In this document: positions 17,378-24,635 of the stretch, piece after piece
Layout: the number at the start of each line of letters is the position of its first letter
How positions within the stretch are numbered: the first letter of the stretch is position 1
From: UMGS1649 sp045651205
Lineage (GTDB): Bacteria; Bacillota; Clostridia; TANB77; CAG-465
Direction: 5' to 3'
Length of the DNA: 34,668 nt
Assembly (NCBI GenBank): GCA_045651205.1
Contig: JAZRSA010000065.1
Span: 1-34,668 of the forward strand
The notes under the pieces: model-generated
What the model was told of the DNA's origin: nothing
What the model saw: the letters and a program-made list of their open reading frames with translations, nothing else
Databases searched by the model: none
Position numbers and translations under genes: made by a program

Positions 17378-18963
17378 TGAAACCATCAATATTAGGAAAT
17401 ATAGCTAATTTCACAATAGGAAATGAAATCACAATACCTATTACAAAGTATAACTCTAGTTATAGTGATACATTAAACATCTATGTAGGTACAACATGGA
17501 TTAAAAGAGTAGAAGGGATAGCAAATAATCAAAAAGTAACTTTTACTTCAAGTGAAATGACAGCGTGTTATAATGCTATGCCTTATGTAACAGGTGCTTC
17601 ATTTAGATTTGTAAATACAACCTATAACGGAACAACAGTAGTAGGAACAAGTGAAAAAGTAGCAACAGGTACAATCCCTGCGAGTGTTAAACCTACAATT
17701 ACAAAAGTAGAAATGAAAGAATATGTAACTGGTATTGCTGAGAAGTTTGGGGGATATGTTCAATATCGCTCACAAATATATTGCAACATTACAGCTACAG
17801 CAGGAACAGGAACAGGAATATACGGTTATAGCGGAAACATAAGCAATTTTGTAGTAATGGATAATCCTAGAATCACTTATTACTTAGATAAGAGTGGAAC
17901 TAATGAATATTCTTTAACGGTAACAGACCAAAGATATAGAACAGCAACAACAACAGGTACTTTTAATGTACTTGCTTATGATAACCCTAAAATAAATAAC
18001 TTTAGTGTAGAAAGATGTAATCAAGACGGAACACTTAACTTATATGGTAACTATGTAAAAATAAATGCTAGTGCCGAAATAAGTAGCGTAAACAACAAGA
18101 ACGATAAAATGTTCAAAGTACAATACAAATTAAGAAGTGCTAGTACATGGACAGACTTACTAACATACAACAGCGGTTATGAATATACATTGGTTGATTC
18201 AGTTCGTTCAGGATTTAGTGTAGACAATGTATATGATTTTAGATTGGTTGTAAGTGATTATTTTGAAACTATTACAAGAGATTTAAACATATCATCCGGA
18301 TTTGCAATTATTGATTTAAGGGGCGACGGTAAAGGAATAGCTTTTGGTAAAGTTTCAACAAAGAACGCTTTAGAAACAGGATTTGAAATATATGATAGAC
18401 ACGATACAGCGATAAGAAACGGTTTAGCTGCTTATAAACCAAACGGAGTTGATATAGATCCAGATACAACTTTAGAAGAATTAGTGCTAACCGAAACAAA
18501 CACTCCAGAAGGTGGCTTTTGGTATATAAGAACTATGTTTTATGCAAAGAAGAGCGAAACAGCAAATAGAACACAAATAGCCTATCCATATAATAATGTT
18601 TCTACTTCTCTGTATTATAGAAGCTACTATGTAACAGGGTGGAGCGAATGGAAAAGTGTATCTTCACAAGTAGCAACAACTGATTATACAGGTGTATTCT
18701 TTGCAGGAAAAAGAGTAGATGAAACAGGTTGGGTAGCAATAACACCAACAGGTGCAAGTACTCCAACATCAGTTTATGTAGCTTTTAGCAATACATATAA
18801 GAGAATACCTGTAGTTATGCTTGTATCTTCTTCAGGTGTTATAGGAACACAAGTGTTAGGGTGTTCTACAAATGGAATAACTAAGACAGGTGTAAATATA
18901 GTTGTAAATAGAATAAATACAACACCAACAACAATATATTACTATGTTCTTGGGGAGGTGTAA
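17377..18963 (+). CDS. Minor structural/tail protein, DUF859-like
   Basis: 528 residues, all-beta. Immunoglobulin-like strands with repeated x-P-x-I-x-x-[F/V] domain starts (KPTITKVEMKEYV, NPKINNFSVERCNQDG) and the motif FAIIDLRGDGKGIAFGKVST near residue 310, which is characteristic of the DUF859-type siphovirus/podovirus minor structural proteins of Gram-positive phages. The C-terminal 150 residues (GGFWYIRTMFYAKKSETANR, then YYRSYYVTGWSEW, and GYVTITPT-like strands) look like a fibre-tip domain. Probably part of the host-recognition apparatus with the genes on either side. ATG overlaps the previous stop by one base. Confidence 0.65.
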   Translation: MKPSILGNIANFTIGNEITIPITKYNSSYSDTLNIYVGTTWIKRVEGIANNQKVTFTSSEMTACYNAMPYVTGASFRFVNTTYNGTTVVGTSEKVATGTIPASVKPTITKVEMKEYVTGIAEKFGGYVQYRSQIYCNITATAGTGTGIYGYSGNISNFVVMDNPRITYYLDKSGTNEYSLTVTDQRYRTATTTGTFNVLAYDNPKINNFSVERCNQDGTLNLYGNYVKINASAEISSVNNKNDKMFKVQYKLRSASTWTDLLTYNSGYEYTLVDSVRSGFSVDNVYDFRLVVSDYFETITRDLNISSGFAIIDLRGDGKGIAFGKVSTKNALETGFEIYDRHDTAIRNGLAAYKPNGVDIDPDTTLEELVLTETNTPEGGFWYIRTMFYAKKSETANRTQIAYPYNNVSTSLYYRSYYVTGWSEWKSVSSQVATTDYTGVFFAGKRVDETGWVAITPTGASTPTSVYVAFSNTYKRIPVVMLVSSSGVIGTQVLGCSTNGITKTGVNIVVNRINTTPTTIYYYVLGEV

Positions 18964-18964
18964 T

Positions 18965-21058
18965 ATGAGATATATATTAGATAAAGATGGATATGTAGAA
19001 TTATGTAGTAAAAACTATATGTTTTGTAACGGAAGGGGATGCACCGAATATACAGGTGTTATCCCTAGCGGTTACGCAAGTATAGAAGAATGGATATTAA
19101 ACGCAAATATAAGAGCATACAAAATTGTAGAAGGCAATTTAGTGTATGATGCGGATAGAGATGCAGAACTACAAAAACAATATAAGCAGGAAGAGATAGA
19201 TAACTCTCTTGTAACTCATAAAGAATTGTATGGGCTAACACAAGAGATAGAAGATATACAAGAATTGAATACTAGTCAATATACAGAACAAGTTGCAAAT
19301 GGAAAAATAGTAGCAGTAGACAATGTTAAAAAAGTATATCCTAGAATTAAGATAACAGATATAAATTGTGGTTTAGGTTCTATTGAATGGGATGGAGATA
19401 CAACAGGCAGAGAGATGGTTCATCATCTTGAAACAGATGAAAGTTTTATGAACCAGATACAATTCAAATTTTATAAAGTATCAGATGTTGTAATACCTAG
19501 AGAAAGTGTAAAAGAAGGCGACACTTTTGAAGTGAGTTCCCCTGATGAAGATTACAATCAAACAGCGATAATAGGTGCTTTCCCATACCCAACTAATATT
19601 AACGGATATTTTATGTGCTATGATTATCTACCTATGATACTTGTAGTAACAGAACCATCAGAAACATATCCAGTTTCAGCGGGTACATATTTTGCATATT
19701 TAACTTCTCCTGATGGTATTTCAATGTATGTTTCAAAATATACAATAGATGATGGTTATAACAAAGTAAAATTAATAACAACAGGTAAGAACATGTTACC
19801 TAATGAAGCATATAGCCAAACTATAAACGGAGTAACATTTATACAAAATGAAGATAAAAGTATTTATATAAACGGAAAATCAACAGGATCATTTGAATAT
19901 AACATTGCAGGGGCTAATACAAATATTAGTCCTATTTTAGTGTTCAAAAAAGACATGGATTATTATCTTTCATCAGATAGAGCATTAATAAAAATGTATA
20001 ACTATGATGGAACAAACAGAACAGAAGTTTATAGTGGTAGAAGTGGAGTAATCAAGTTTACTGATGAAGATAAACCAGTTACTCAAATAGTAATGAGTTT
20101 TACTGAAAATACAGAAGCTATAGATTATACTTCATATCTTCAACTAGAACTAGGAACAACCGGAACTGAATATGAAGAATATCAATCAAGTTCATTAGAG
20201 ATAGATCTAAAAGAATACATTGAATTTCCTTTGTTACCTAGTGATGATTTATTGCCTAGTGATGATTTGCTACCAACAGGAACAACAATAGGTTATATAT
20301 TAATCGAAAACGGAACAGCTTATATAAAAGTGAATGACGAAGAAATAGAGTTAGAAACAGATAAGATACATTTACATAATGGCTTCAATACAGTTTATAC
20401 AATACAAGATACACAAATAGATATGACATACTGTATAAACAATTTGAAATTAGAAGGAACTGTTACAAAGAATAACAACTTTAAAGTGCTAGAAGATGGC
20501 TCTATCGAAGCACATAACGGTAAATTTAGTGGAATAATTAACGGTGGGGCAATAAATATTTCTGACGAATCAACAATAATCAATCCTTATGTAAGAATAA
20601 CGAAAAAAGGAAACGAAGATTTAGTATCAACAAACATTTGGAACAATGGTATTTCTGTATGTGATTATACAGTTCCTGATGCAAATGCAGTAATAAGAAC
20701 TGAATACTCTGGTGGATTTGCACAACTATATAACAGTAGTGTAGAAGCATTTCATTTTAACAACGTATCACTAAAAAAAGAAAAGAAAAATATCAAGAAA
20801 AGCAAAAAAGGACTAGAGCTAATAAAAAATGCCGATGTTTGTTCTTATAATTATAAAAATGAAGGTAAAGGTTCTAAAAAACATATAGGACTTGTTATAG
20901 GTGAAAATTATAATACACCAGAAGAAGTAATGAACGAAGACAAAACAGGAATAGATTTATATTCTATGATTTCTGTTGCTTGGCAATCTATCAAAGAATT
21001 AAACGAAACGGTTGAGAAGTTAGAAAATAGAATTAAAGAATTGGAGAGTGGTAATTAA
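18965..21058 (+). CDS. Tail fibre/spike with C-terminal S74 intramolecular chaperone
   Basis: 697 residues from ATG 18965, chosen because GGGGAGGTG precedes it by a few bases; an upstream in-frame ATG (18944) lacks a site. The C-terminus matches the peptidase S74 domain: S-L-K-K-E-K-K-N-I aligns with the S-D-x-R-x-K-x-N-I signature, placing the catalytic Ser at 602 and Lys at 607, then KHIGLVIGENYNTPEEV and a closing coiled coil. Known S74 domains trimerise the fibre and then cut themselves off just before the Ser, here releasing about 96 residues. A short tandem repeat LLPSDDLLPSDDLLP lies near residue 421. The middle is beta-rich with carbohydrate-module-like strands. Ends in TAATG with the next gene. 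Confidence 0.75.
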   Translation: MRYILDKDGYVELCSKNYMFCNGRGCTEYTGVIPSGYASIEEWILNANIRAYKIVEGNLVYDADRDAELQKQYKQEEIDNSLVTHKELYGLTQEIEDIQELNTSQYTEQVANGKIVAVDNVKKVYPRIKITDINCGLGSIEWDGDTTGREMVHHLETDESFMNQIQFKFYKVSDVVIPRESVKEGDTFEVSSPDEDYNQTAIIGAFPYPTNINGYFMCYDYLPMILVVTEPSETYPVSAGTYFAYLTSPDGISMYVSKYTIDDGYNKVKLITTGKNMLPNEAYSQTINGVTFIQNEDKSIYINGKSTGSFEYNIAGANTNISPILVFKKDMDYYLSSDRALIKMYNYDGTNRTEVYSGRSGVIKFTDEDKPVTQIVMSFTENTEAIDYTSYLQLELGTTGTEYEEYQSSSLEIDLKEYIEFPLLPSDDLLPSDDLLPTGTTIGYILIENGTAYIKVNDEEIELETDKIHLHNGFNTVYTIQDTQIDMTYCINNLKLEGTVTKNNNFKVLEDGSIEAHNGKFSGIINGGAINISDESTIINPYVRITKKGNEDLVSTNIWNNGISVCDYTVPDANAVIRTEYSGGFAQLYNSSVEAFHFNNVSLKKEKKNIKKSKKGLELIKNADVCSYNYKNEGKGSKKHIGLVIGENYNTPEEVMNEDKTGIDLYSMISVAWQSIKELNETVEKLENRIKELESGN

Positions 21059-21585
21059 TGGAGAAAATTATTTTTAAAAATGGTCAATCCCCTGCATTAA
21101 ACGGAACAAATTTAAACCAACTACAAACTAATGTAGAAAATGCAATAAATGAACTTATCGGATTGTTATATCCTATCGGATCTTATTATGAAACTAGCGA
21201 TGTAAATTTCAACCCTAACACTTCTTGGGGCGGAACTTGGGAGTTAGACAACGATGGAACTGTTTTAGTGTCTAAGTCAATGGTTTCAGGAAGTAAATTT
21301 AATGTTGATTTAGGAACTGTTATAGGTGAAGAAGAACATATATTAACAACTGACGAAATGCCAGAACACAATCATACTTTGAATATAGCAGCAGGTACAG
21401 GTGGGGAACTACCAAAAGGCTATACAGTTGGTATTACTGAATACGGAAGATATGCTGTAAACAATTTGGATAATAATACTACTGGGGATTTCTCAAACTT
21501 CGGGATAAACAAAGAAGGAAAAGACCAATCACATAACAACGTACAACCTTCAAAAGTAGTTAACAGATGGCATAGGATAGCATAA
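21058..21585 (+). CDS. Tail collar/tip (receptor-binding-like) protein
   Basis: 175 residues. The segment YPIGSYYETSDVNFNPNTS followed by WGGTW is a signature of phage collar/short-fibre tips. The motif EMPEHNHTL (His-x-His) followed by a glycine-rich loop and a C-terminal DQSHNNVQPSKVVNRWHRIA block match the T4 gp12-like tip fold, in which the HxH histidines of a trimer bind metal. It probably makes contact with the host surface. One-base TAATG overlaps with both neighbours suggest coupled translation from the S74 fibre onward. Confidence 0.7.
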   Translation: MEKIIFKNGQSPALNGTNLNQLQTNVENAINELIGLLYPIGSYYETSDVNFNPNTSWGGTWELDNDGTVLVSKSMVSGSKFNVDLGTVIGEEEHILTTDEMPEHNHTLNIAAGTGGELPKGYTVGITEYGRYAVNNLDNNTTGDFSNFGINKEGKDQSHNNVQPSKVVNRWHRIA

Positions 21586-21716
21586 TGGCAGAAGAAATAT
21601 ATTTAAAACGTGATTTAGTTATCTATAAACATACAAAACAATGGTTTAAATATTTTATAACAAAATGGAAACTTAAAAGGTTAAAGAAAGGAGAATGCAA
21701 GTGGATAACACAGTAG
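21585..21716 (+). CDS. Tiny basic protein, 43 residues
   Basis: MAEEIYLKRDLVIYKH begins a 43-residue ORF overlapping the previous stop by one base (TAATG) and running 16 bases into the next gene. It is strongly basic and aromatic (TKQWFKYFITKWKLKRLKKG). The overlap pattern continues that of the preceding genes, which supports real translation. Small ORFs of this kind often sit between tail-fibre and lysis genes; no family was recognised. Confidence 0.45.
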   Translation: MAEEIYLKRDLVIYKHTKQWFKYFITKWKLKRLKKGECKWITQ

Positions 21717-21922
21717 TAGTAGCGTTATTAGGCTGCATAGGAACTATAATTGGCTCGGGTTTAGGAGTAGTCGCTTCAAGTAAATTAACCAACTTTAGAA
21801 TACAAGAACTAGAAAAGAAAGTAGACAGACATAATACAGTTATAGAAAGAACATTTAGATTAGAAGAACAAGTAAAAGAAATGCACAACGATATAAAAGA
21901 ATTAAAGGCATATCACAAATAA
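21701..21922 (+). CDS. XhlA/holin-like small membrane protein with coiled coil
   Basis: 73 residues from GTG 21701. This start is preferred over ATG 21695 because the AGGAG site lies 7 bases upstream of GTG but only one base before the ATG. One N-terminal membrane helix (VVVALLGCIGTIIGSGLGVVA) is followed by a coiled coil ending RLEEQVKEMHNDIKELKAYH. This TM-plus-coil layout is that of XhlA/haemolysin-like lysis accessory proteins encoded next to phage holins. It probably assists membrane disruption at lysis. Followed by a terminator-like hairpin before the holin. Confidence 0.65.
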   Translation: MDNTVVVALLGCIGTIIGSGLGVVASSKLTNFRIQELEKKVDRHNTVIERTFRLEEQVKEMHNDIKELKAYHK

Positions 21923-21924
21923 GG

Positions 21925-21953
21925 AGATGTTACATAGTAGCATCTTCTTTTTA
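21925..21953 (+). terminator. Hairpin with T-tract between XhlA-like gene and holin
   Basis: An 8-bp stem AGATGTTA/TAGCATCT (one G-T pair) with 5-nt loop and a following TCTTTTTA tract. Because the holin has no obvious promoter downstream, partial termination that lowers holin and endolysin expression is plausible. Confidence 0.65.
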
Positions 21954-21975
21954 TATAAAGAAAGGAGAATGTTGT

Positions 21976-22161
21976 ATGAAGAAATGGTTTAAAGCAGCAG
22001 GAGTAAGAGCAATCAGAACAATAGCCCAAACAGCAGTAGGTATTATTGGAACAAGTGTAGCAATGGGTGATGTTAATTGGATTATGGTAGCAAGTGCAAG
22101 TTTACTAGCAGGGATTTTATCTATTTTAACTTCAATTGCAGGACTACCAGAAGTTAAGTAA
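21976..22161 (+). CDS. Holin (r1t-type)
   Basis: 61 residues. A basic N-terminus (MKKWFKAAGVRAIRTIAQ) is followed by two hydrophobic helices (about 17-31 and 36-56) separated by GDVNW. This closely follows the pattern of Lactococcus r1t-family holins (R-A-x-R/K-T-x-A-Q ... D-W/N-W ... SILTS). Forms lethal membrane lesions that let the endolysin reach the wall. AAAGGAG precedes the ATG; the endolysin follows 11 bases later. Confidence 0.8.
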   Translation: MKKWFKAAGVRAIRTIAQTAVGIIGTSVAMGDVNWIMVASASLLAGILSILTSIAGLPEVK

Positions 22162-22172
22162 GGAGGAAACAT

Positions 22173-23057
22173 ATGCAATTATTCGGAGTAGACGTAAGTT
22201 ATTATAATGGCAACATAGATTGGACAAGAGTTAAAAATGCAGGTGTTCAATTTGCAATACTAAGACTAGGTTATACAGGTTACGGTAGTGCAAGAACAAA
22301 AGCAACAGATGTTAAATTTGAAGAATACTATAGAAATGCAAAAGCAGTAGGTATGCCAGTAGGTGGTTATTGGTTTAGTTGTGCTTGTTCATATAACGAA
22401 GGAGTACAAGAAGCCAATGCAGTATTAAACTTGGTAAGAGGGAAACAATTTGAATATCCAATATACATAGACATAGAAGATCCACACCATCAAGTAAATG
22501 CAAGCAAACAAGCTATTACAGATGCTATTAAAGGTTTTTGTGAGACTATGGAGAATGCAGGTTATTATGTAGGGTTCTATTGTAATGTAGATTGGTATAA
22601 CAACCACATGTATAAAGATCAACTAACTCAATACGATAGATGGATTGCTTCATGGAGTAGTTCAAAACCTAGTGTCGCTAATCGTATGTGGCAATTTGGA
22701 GGAGAAACTAACTATATTTGTTCTAACAGAATAGATGGTATTCCTGATAATGTTACGGATTGCAACTATTGTTTCTATGATTATCCTAGCATTATGAAGA
22801 ATGTGGGGTTAAATGGTTTTACAAAACCAGTAGCAGAACAACCTAAAGAAGAACCAAAACAGGAAGTAGTTGAAAAACCAACAGAAACGCCCCAAATTCC
22901 AACAAAACCTGAAGAAAGCCCAATTGCACCACCCGAGACAGAAACAAACGAGAATGAGCAAGGAAACGAAGCAGAAAAGGTAAATACAAGTTTGATTAAT
23001 AAAATACTTCAAATTATCTTAGATATACTTAAAAGAATATTCAATATTAAGAGCTAG
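22173..23057 (+). CDS. Endolysin: GH25 lysozyme with Pro/Glu linker and C-terminal amphipathic helix
   Basis: 294 residues. Residues 1-205 form a GH25 (Chalaropsis-type) muramidase: GVDVSYYNGNIDW with Asp7, YPIYIDIEDP with Asp100 and Glu102, then GYYVGFYCNVDWY and an MWQFGGE strand. It cuts the MurNAc-GlcNAc bond of peptidoglycan. No signal peptide, so release depends on the holin. A Pro/Glu/Thr-rich linker (about 217-268) leads to a last segment of about 22 residues (SLINKILQIILDILKRIF) that is a strongly hydrophobic/basic helix in place of a usual wall-binding domain. The stop codon lies in the stem of the late terminator. Confidence 0.88.
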   Translation: MQLFGVDVSYYNGNIDWTRVKNAGVQFAILRLGYTGYGSARTKATDVKFEEYYRNAKAVGMPVGGYWFSCACSYNEGVQEANAVLNLVRGKQFEYPIYIDIEDPHHQVNASKQAITDAIKGFCETMENAGYYVGFYCNVDWYNNHMYKDQLTQYDRWIASWSSSKPSVANRMWQFGGETNYICSNRIDGIPDNVTDCNYCFYDYPSIMKNVGLNGFTKPVAEQPKEEPKQEVVEKPTETPQIPTKPEESPIAPPETETNENEQGNEAEKVNTSLINKILQIILDILKRIFNIKS

Positions 23058-23079
23058 CCTAGTGCTAGTTCTTTTTTTA
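23050..23079 (+). terminator. Late-operon intrinsic terminator
   Basis: A 9-bp stem AGAGCTAGC/GCTAGTTCT (one G-T pair), 5-nt loop and seven or more T's. The endolysin TAG stop is inside the 5' arm. It ends the late transcription unit. Confidence 0.88.
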
Positions 23080-23179
23080 TGCACTGAAATGTATGTTTTT
23101 CCAGATTTTACGACTTTTTCATTTTGAAAATTGAATAAATATGCACGAAACCATCAAAAAATGACACTTAAGGAATATT

Positions 23180-23208
23180 TTGACAAAAAGAAAAAACGGA
23201 TCTATATT
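23180..23208 (+). promoter_or_regulatory. Sigma-A promoter upstream of the 84-residue membrane protein
   Basis: Perfect TTGACA (23180-23185), a 17-bp spacer, and TATATT (23203-23208), 35 bases before an ATG with a GGAGG site. The roughly 100 bases before it hold nothing recognisable beyond AT-rich sequence. Confidence 0.75.
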
Positions 23209-23242
23209 AAAAGCAAATAAAAATTTGTGATTTGGAGGAAAA

Positions 23243-23497
23243 ATGAAAAAGATTAAGAAAAGCGAAAGCATAATAGATGATGAACTACCTATTGCTACAA
23301 TAGTCATAGACCAATATAAGAAAGCAAATAACCGATTAAACGAAAGCAAGGAACACTTGCAAAAGACTAATAAAATATTATCAATTATAGTTTTAATACT
23401 ACTTGTTTTTGTTATTGTAGAAACGACATATATTATTCTTTATTGGGAAACAATGCATCCTCATTCTGGTGTTATACAAGAAAAAAATAACGAGTAA
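23243..23497 (+). CDS. Small single-pass membrane protein, unknown function
   Basis: 84 residues: charged, helical cytoplasmic-type N-terminus (1-44, Lys/Glu/Asn-rich), one membrane helix (about 47-68, ILSIIVLILLVFVIVETTY) and a short C-terminus containing MHPHSG. Its own strong promoter and position after the late terminator suggest expression independent of the late operon, possibly in lysogens; a superinfection-exclusion role is possible but not shown by sequence. Two bases separate its stop from the next start. Confidence 0.65.
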   Translation: MKKIKKSESIIDDELPIATIVIDQYKKANNRLNESKEHLQKTNKILSIIVLILLVFVIVETTYIILYWETMHPHSGVIQEKNNE

Positions 23498-23499
23498 AA

Positions 23500-23721
23500 A
23501 TGCACAAGATACCATTTACTAAAAAAGAATTAAATAAAATATTAGAAGAAGTGCATTTTACACCGATGCAAAAAAGAATAATAAATTATAGATTAGATGA
23601 AGAATCAAGAGTAAAAATGGCAGATTTAGAAAAAGTAAGTGTAGCAACAATTGATAGAGAATTGAAAGACATAGCTAATAAAATAAAGGTTGCCTATGAT
23701 AATAATTTGATAAAATTTTGA
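23500..23721 (+). CDS. Small HTH protein, sigma-region-4-like regulator
   Basis: 73 residues. FTKKELNKILEEVHFTPMQK is followed by RIINYRLDEESRVKMADLEK and SVATIDRELKDIANKI, the second of which reads as the recognition helix. The layout (L-T-x-x-Q-x-x-I-x-x-x-R ... M-A-x-x-x-x-x-S-x-x-T-I-x-R-E-x-x-x-I) is that of small phage HTH proteins related to sigma-70 region 4. It probably activates or modulates phage transcription, perhaps of late genes. It has no clear ribosome binding site and follows the membrane protein stop by two bases, so translation is likely coupled. Confidence 0.6.
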   Translation: MHKIPFTKKELNKILEEVHFTPMQKRIINYRLDEESRVKMADLEKVSVATIDRELKDIANKIKVAYDNNLIKF

Positions 23722-23763
23722 TAGTTTTCTGATAGTTTTTTGTTAAAAAAACGATAAAAACAA

Positions 23764-23797
23764 GAAAGAAAGTTGAGAGTTCTACTTTCTTTTTTTA
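23764..23797 (+). terminator. Intrinsic terminator after HTH gene
   Basis: An 8-bp perfect stem AAGAAAGT/ACTTTCTT with a 10-nt loop, running into seven T's. Closes the two-gene unit started at 23180. Confidence 0.75.
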
Positions 23798-23803
23798 TGC
23801 AAT

Positions 23804-23833
23804 AATGTAAGTACATTAAAGAAGTTCTATAAT
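23804..23833 (+). promoter_or_regulatory. Promoter with overlapping palindrome before the cold-shock-like gene
   Basis: A consensus -10 TATAAT (23828-23833) lies 12 bases before the ribosome binding site. The -35 position 17 bp upstream (ATGTAA) is poor and is covered by a perfect palindrome AATGTA-AG-TACATT (23804-23817). The palindrome could be an activator or repressor site; no second copy was noticed. Confidence 0.45.
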
Positions 23834-23845
23834 TGCGGAGGGAAT

Positions 23846-24013
23846 ATGGAAGATAAAATAAAATGGATTTGCAATGAAAATGGTTATGGATTTATAGAAT
23901 ACAAAGGAGACAATGTATTCATACATCTTTCAACAAACGAAGGTGAATGTGTAGAACTTGAACTCGTCAAAACTGATAACGGATATAAACTAAAAAACAA
24001 AGACAGGAATTAA
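23846..24013 (+). CDS. Minimal cold-shock-domain-like protein, 55 residues
   Basis: MEDKIKWICNENGYGFIEYK followed by GDNVFIHLS has the two RNA-binding signatures of cold-shock proteins: RNP1-like K-W-x-C-x-E-N-G-Y-G-F-I (GYGFI at 13-17) and RNP2-like N-V-F-I-H (23-27). It is shorter than bacterial Csp proteins (about 66) and the C-terminal half is degenerate, so two late strands may be shortened. GGAGG precedes the ATG by four bases, and it has its own promoter and terminator. Probably a single-stranded nucleic-acid binder acting as RNA chaperone or antiterminator; the target is unknown. Confidence 0.65.
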   Translation: MEDKIKWICNENGYGFIEYKGDNVFIHLSTNEGECVELELVKTDNGYKLKNKDRN

Positions 24014-24025
24014 CCTGTCTTTTTA
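23999..24025. terminator. Bidirectional terminator between convergent units
   Basis: Stem AAAGACAGG/CCTGTCTTT with loop AATTAA that contains the stop codon of the cold-shock-like gene and overlaps the stop of the leftward zinc-finger ORF. T's follow on the + strand. It separates the rightward unit from the leftward lysogeny operon. Confidence 0.8.
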
Positions 24026-24123
24026 TTCATAAAGAAAATTCTAATCACCTTAAAGCAATGCAAACATACAGCTACATTATTTAACCTTGTATTATGTTTC
24101 TTGCCACAGAAGACGCATTTCAT
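24010..24123 (-). CDS. Tiny zinc-finger ORF, 37 residues
   Basis: Leftward ORF starting on the base after the HNH stop codon, with AGGAG about nine bases upstream. MKCVFCGKKHNTRLNN then VAVCLHCF gives a C-x2-C ... C-x2-C pair, a plausible single zinc ribbon. Its last codons overlap the terminator and the end of the convergent cold-shock-like gene by four bases. Probably a co-translated DNA- or protein-binding accessory of the HNH protein; no family was recognised. Confidence 0.45.
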   Translation of the reverse strand: MKCVFCGKKHNTRLNNVAVCLHCFKVIRIFFMNKKTG

Positions 24124-24528
24124 TTATACCATCTCCTTTAATTTTTGTTTCCAGAATGTATTACTCTTATGGACTACTTCTAAATGGCAATGGCTACACA
24201 ACATAATGCAATTATTTGGATTATCTGTTTTATCTTTTCCTCTACCGTCTATATGGTGTAATTGTAATCTCTGATTAGTACCACAAATTGCACATACTCC
24301 ATTGCATCTTTCATAAACTTCATTATAGGTTTTCTTGCTAACTGTTACTCGTTTTTTAGACACTGGTTTTATTCTTGTTTTAACGACCATTTTAGCGACT
24401 TTCTTATATTCCCTATCAGAACAACCAGAACAGCAAGAACTTTCAATTACAGCACGTTTTTTGGTACAATAACAATATGGCTTACCTTGTTTCTTTCTTA
24501 ACCTCAAATTAATACATTTATTTTGCAT
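24124..24528 (-). CDS. HNH endonuclease-like protein
   Basis: 134 residues. The N-terminal half holds a Cys-rich probable zinc module (CINLR ... YCYCTKK ... CCSGCSDREYK). The C-terminal half has a canonical HNH fold: CNGVCAICG, then LQLHHIDGRGKD, NCIMLCSHCH and EVVH, with the HH pair and last His as catalytic/metal residues and two C-x2-C zinc pairs. Such proteins nick or cut DNA, and many assist phage DNA packaging when next to terminase. Here it lies downstream of the integrase in the leftward operon, so a role in mobility or recombination is as likely. AAGGAG precedes the ATG. Confidence 0.75.
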   Translation of the reverse strand: MQNKCINLRLRKKQGKPYCYCTKKRAVIESSCCSGCSDREYKKVAKMVVKTRIKPVSKKRVTVSKKTYNEVYERCNGVCAICGTNQRLQLHHIDGRGKDKTDNPNNCIMLCSHCHLEVVHKSNTFWKQKLKEMV

Positions 24529-24552
24529 AGTTTTCTCCTTATCTAATATTAC

Positions 24553-24624
24553 CTATTCCTATGCTATGCGGTTATAACATAGGAATAGTGTAGAATAGGT
24601 GTATAGATGTTACAACCATACACC
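24553..24624. other. Candidate attP region (two dyads next to the integrase gene)
   Basis: Two inverted repeats fill the gap between integrase and HNH genes. The first is CTATTCCTATG (24553-24563) with CATAGGAATAG (24578-24588), a perfect 11-bp dyad that continues as TAT/ATA inside a 36-bp element centred at 24570/24571. The second is GGTGTAT (24598-24604) with ATACACC (24618-24624), a 27-bp dyad. Neither is followed by T's on either strand, so they are not typical terminators. Large serine integrases bind attP sites of about 50 bp with imperfect dyad symmetry beside their gene. Which of the two is attP cannot be told here. Confidence 0.45.
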
Positions 24625-24635
24625 ACAGAATTTAA

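Noticed and set aside
20222..20275. Short tandem repeat LLPSDD in the S74 fibre as a phase-variable tract
   Set aside because: Only two units, each a whole number of codons (21 bases), so slippage would not change the frame.
3840..21585. A diversity-generating retroelement acting on the fibre or adhesin genes
   Set aside because: No reverse transcriptase, template repeat or adenine-variable repeat was found in the window.
24553..24588. Strong dyad read as a transcription terminator of the integrase gene
   Set aside because: No T-run follows the stem on either strand and the leftward HNH gene continues the operon, so attP-type dyad is the better reading.
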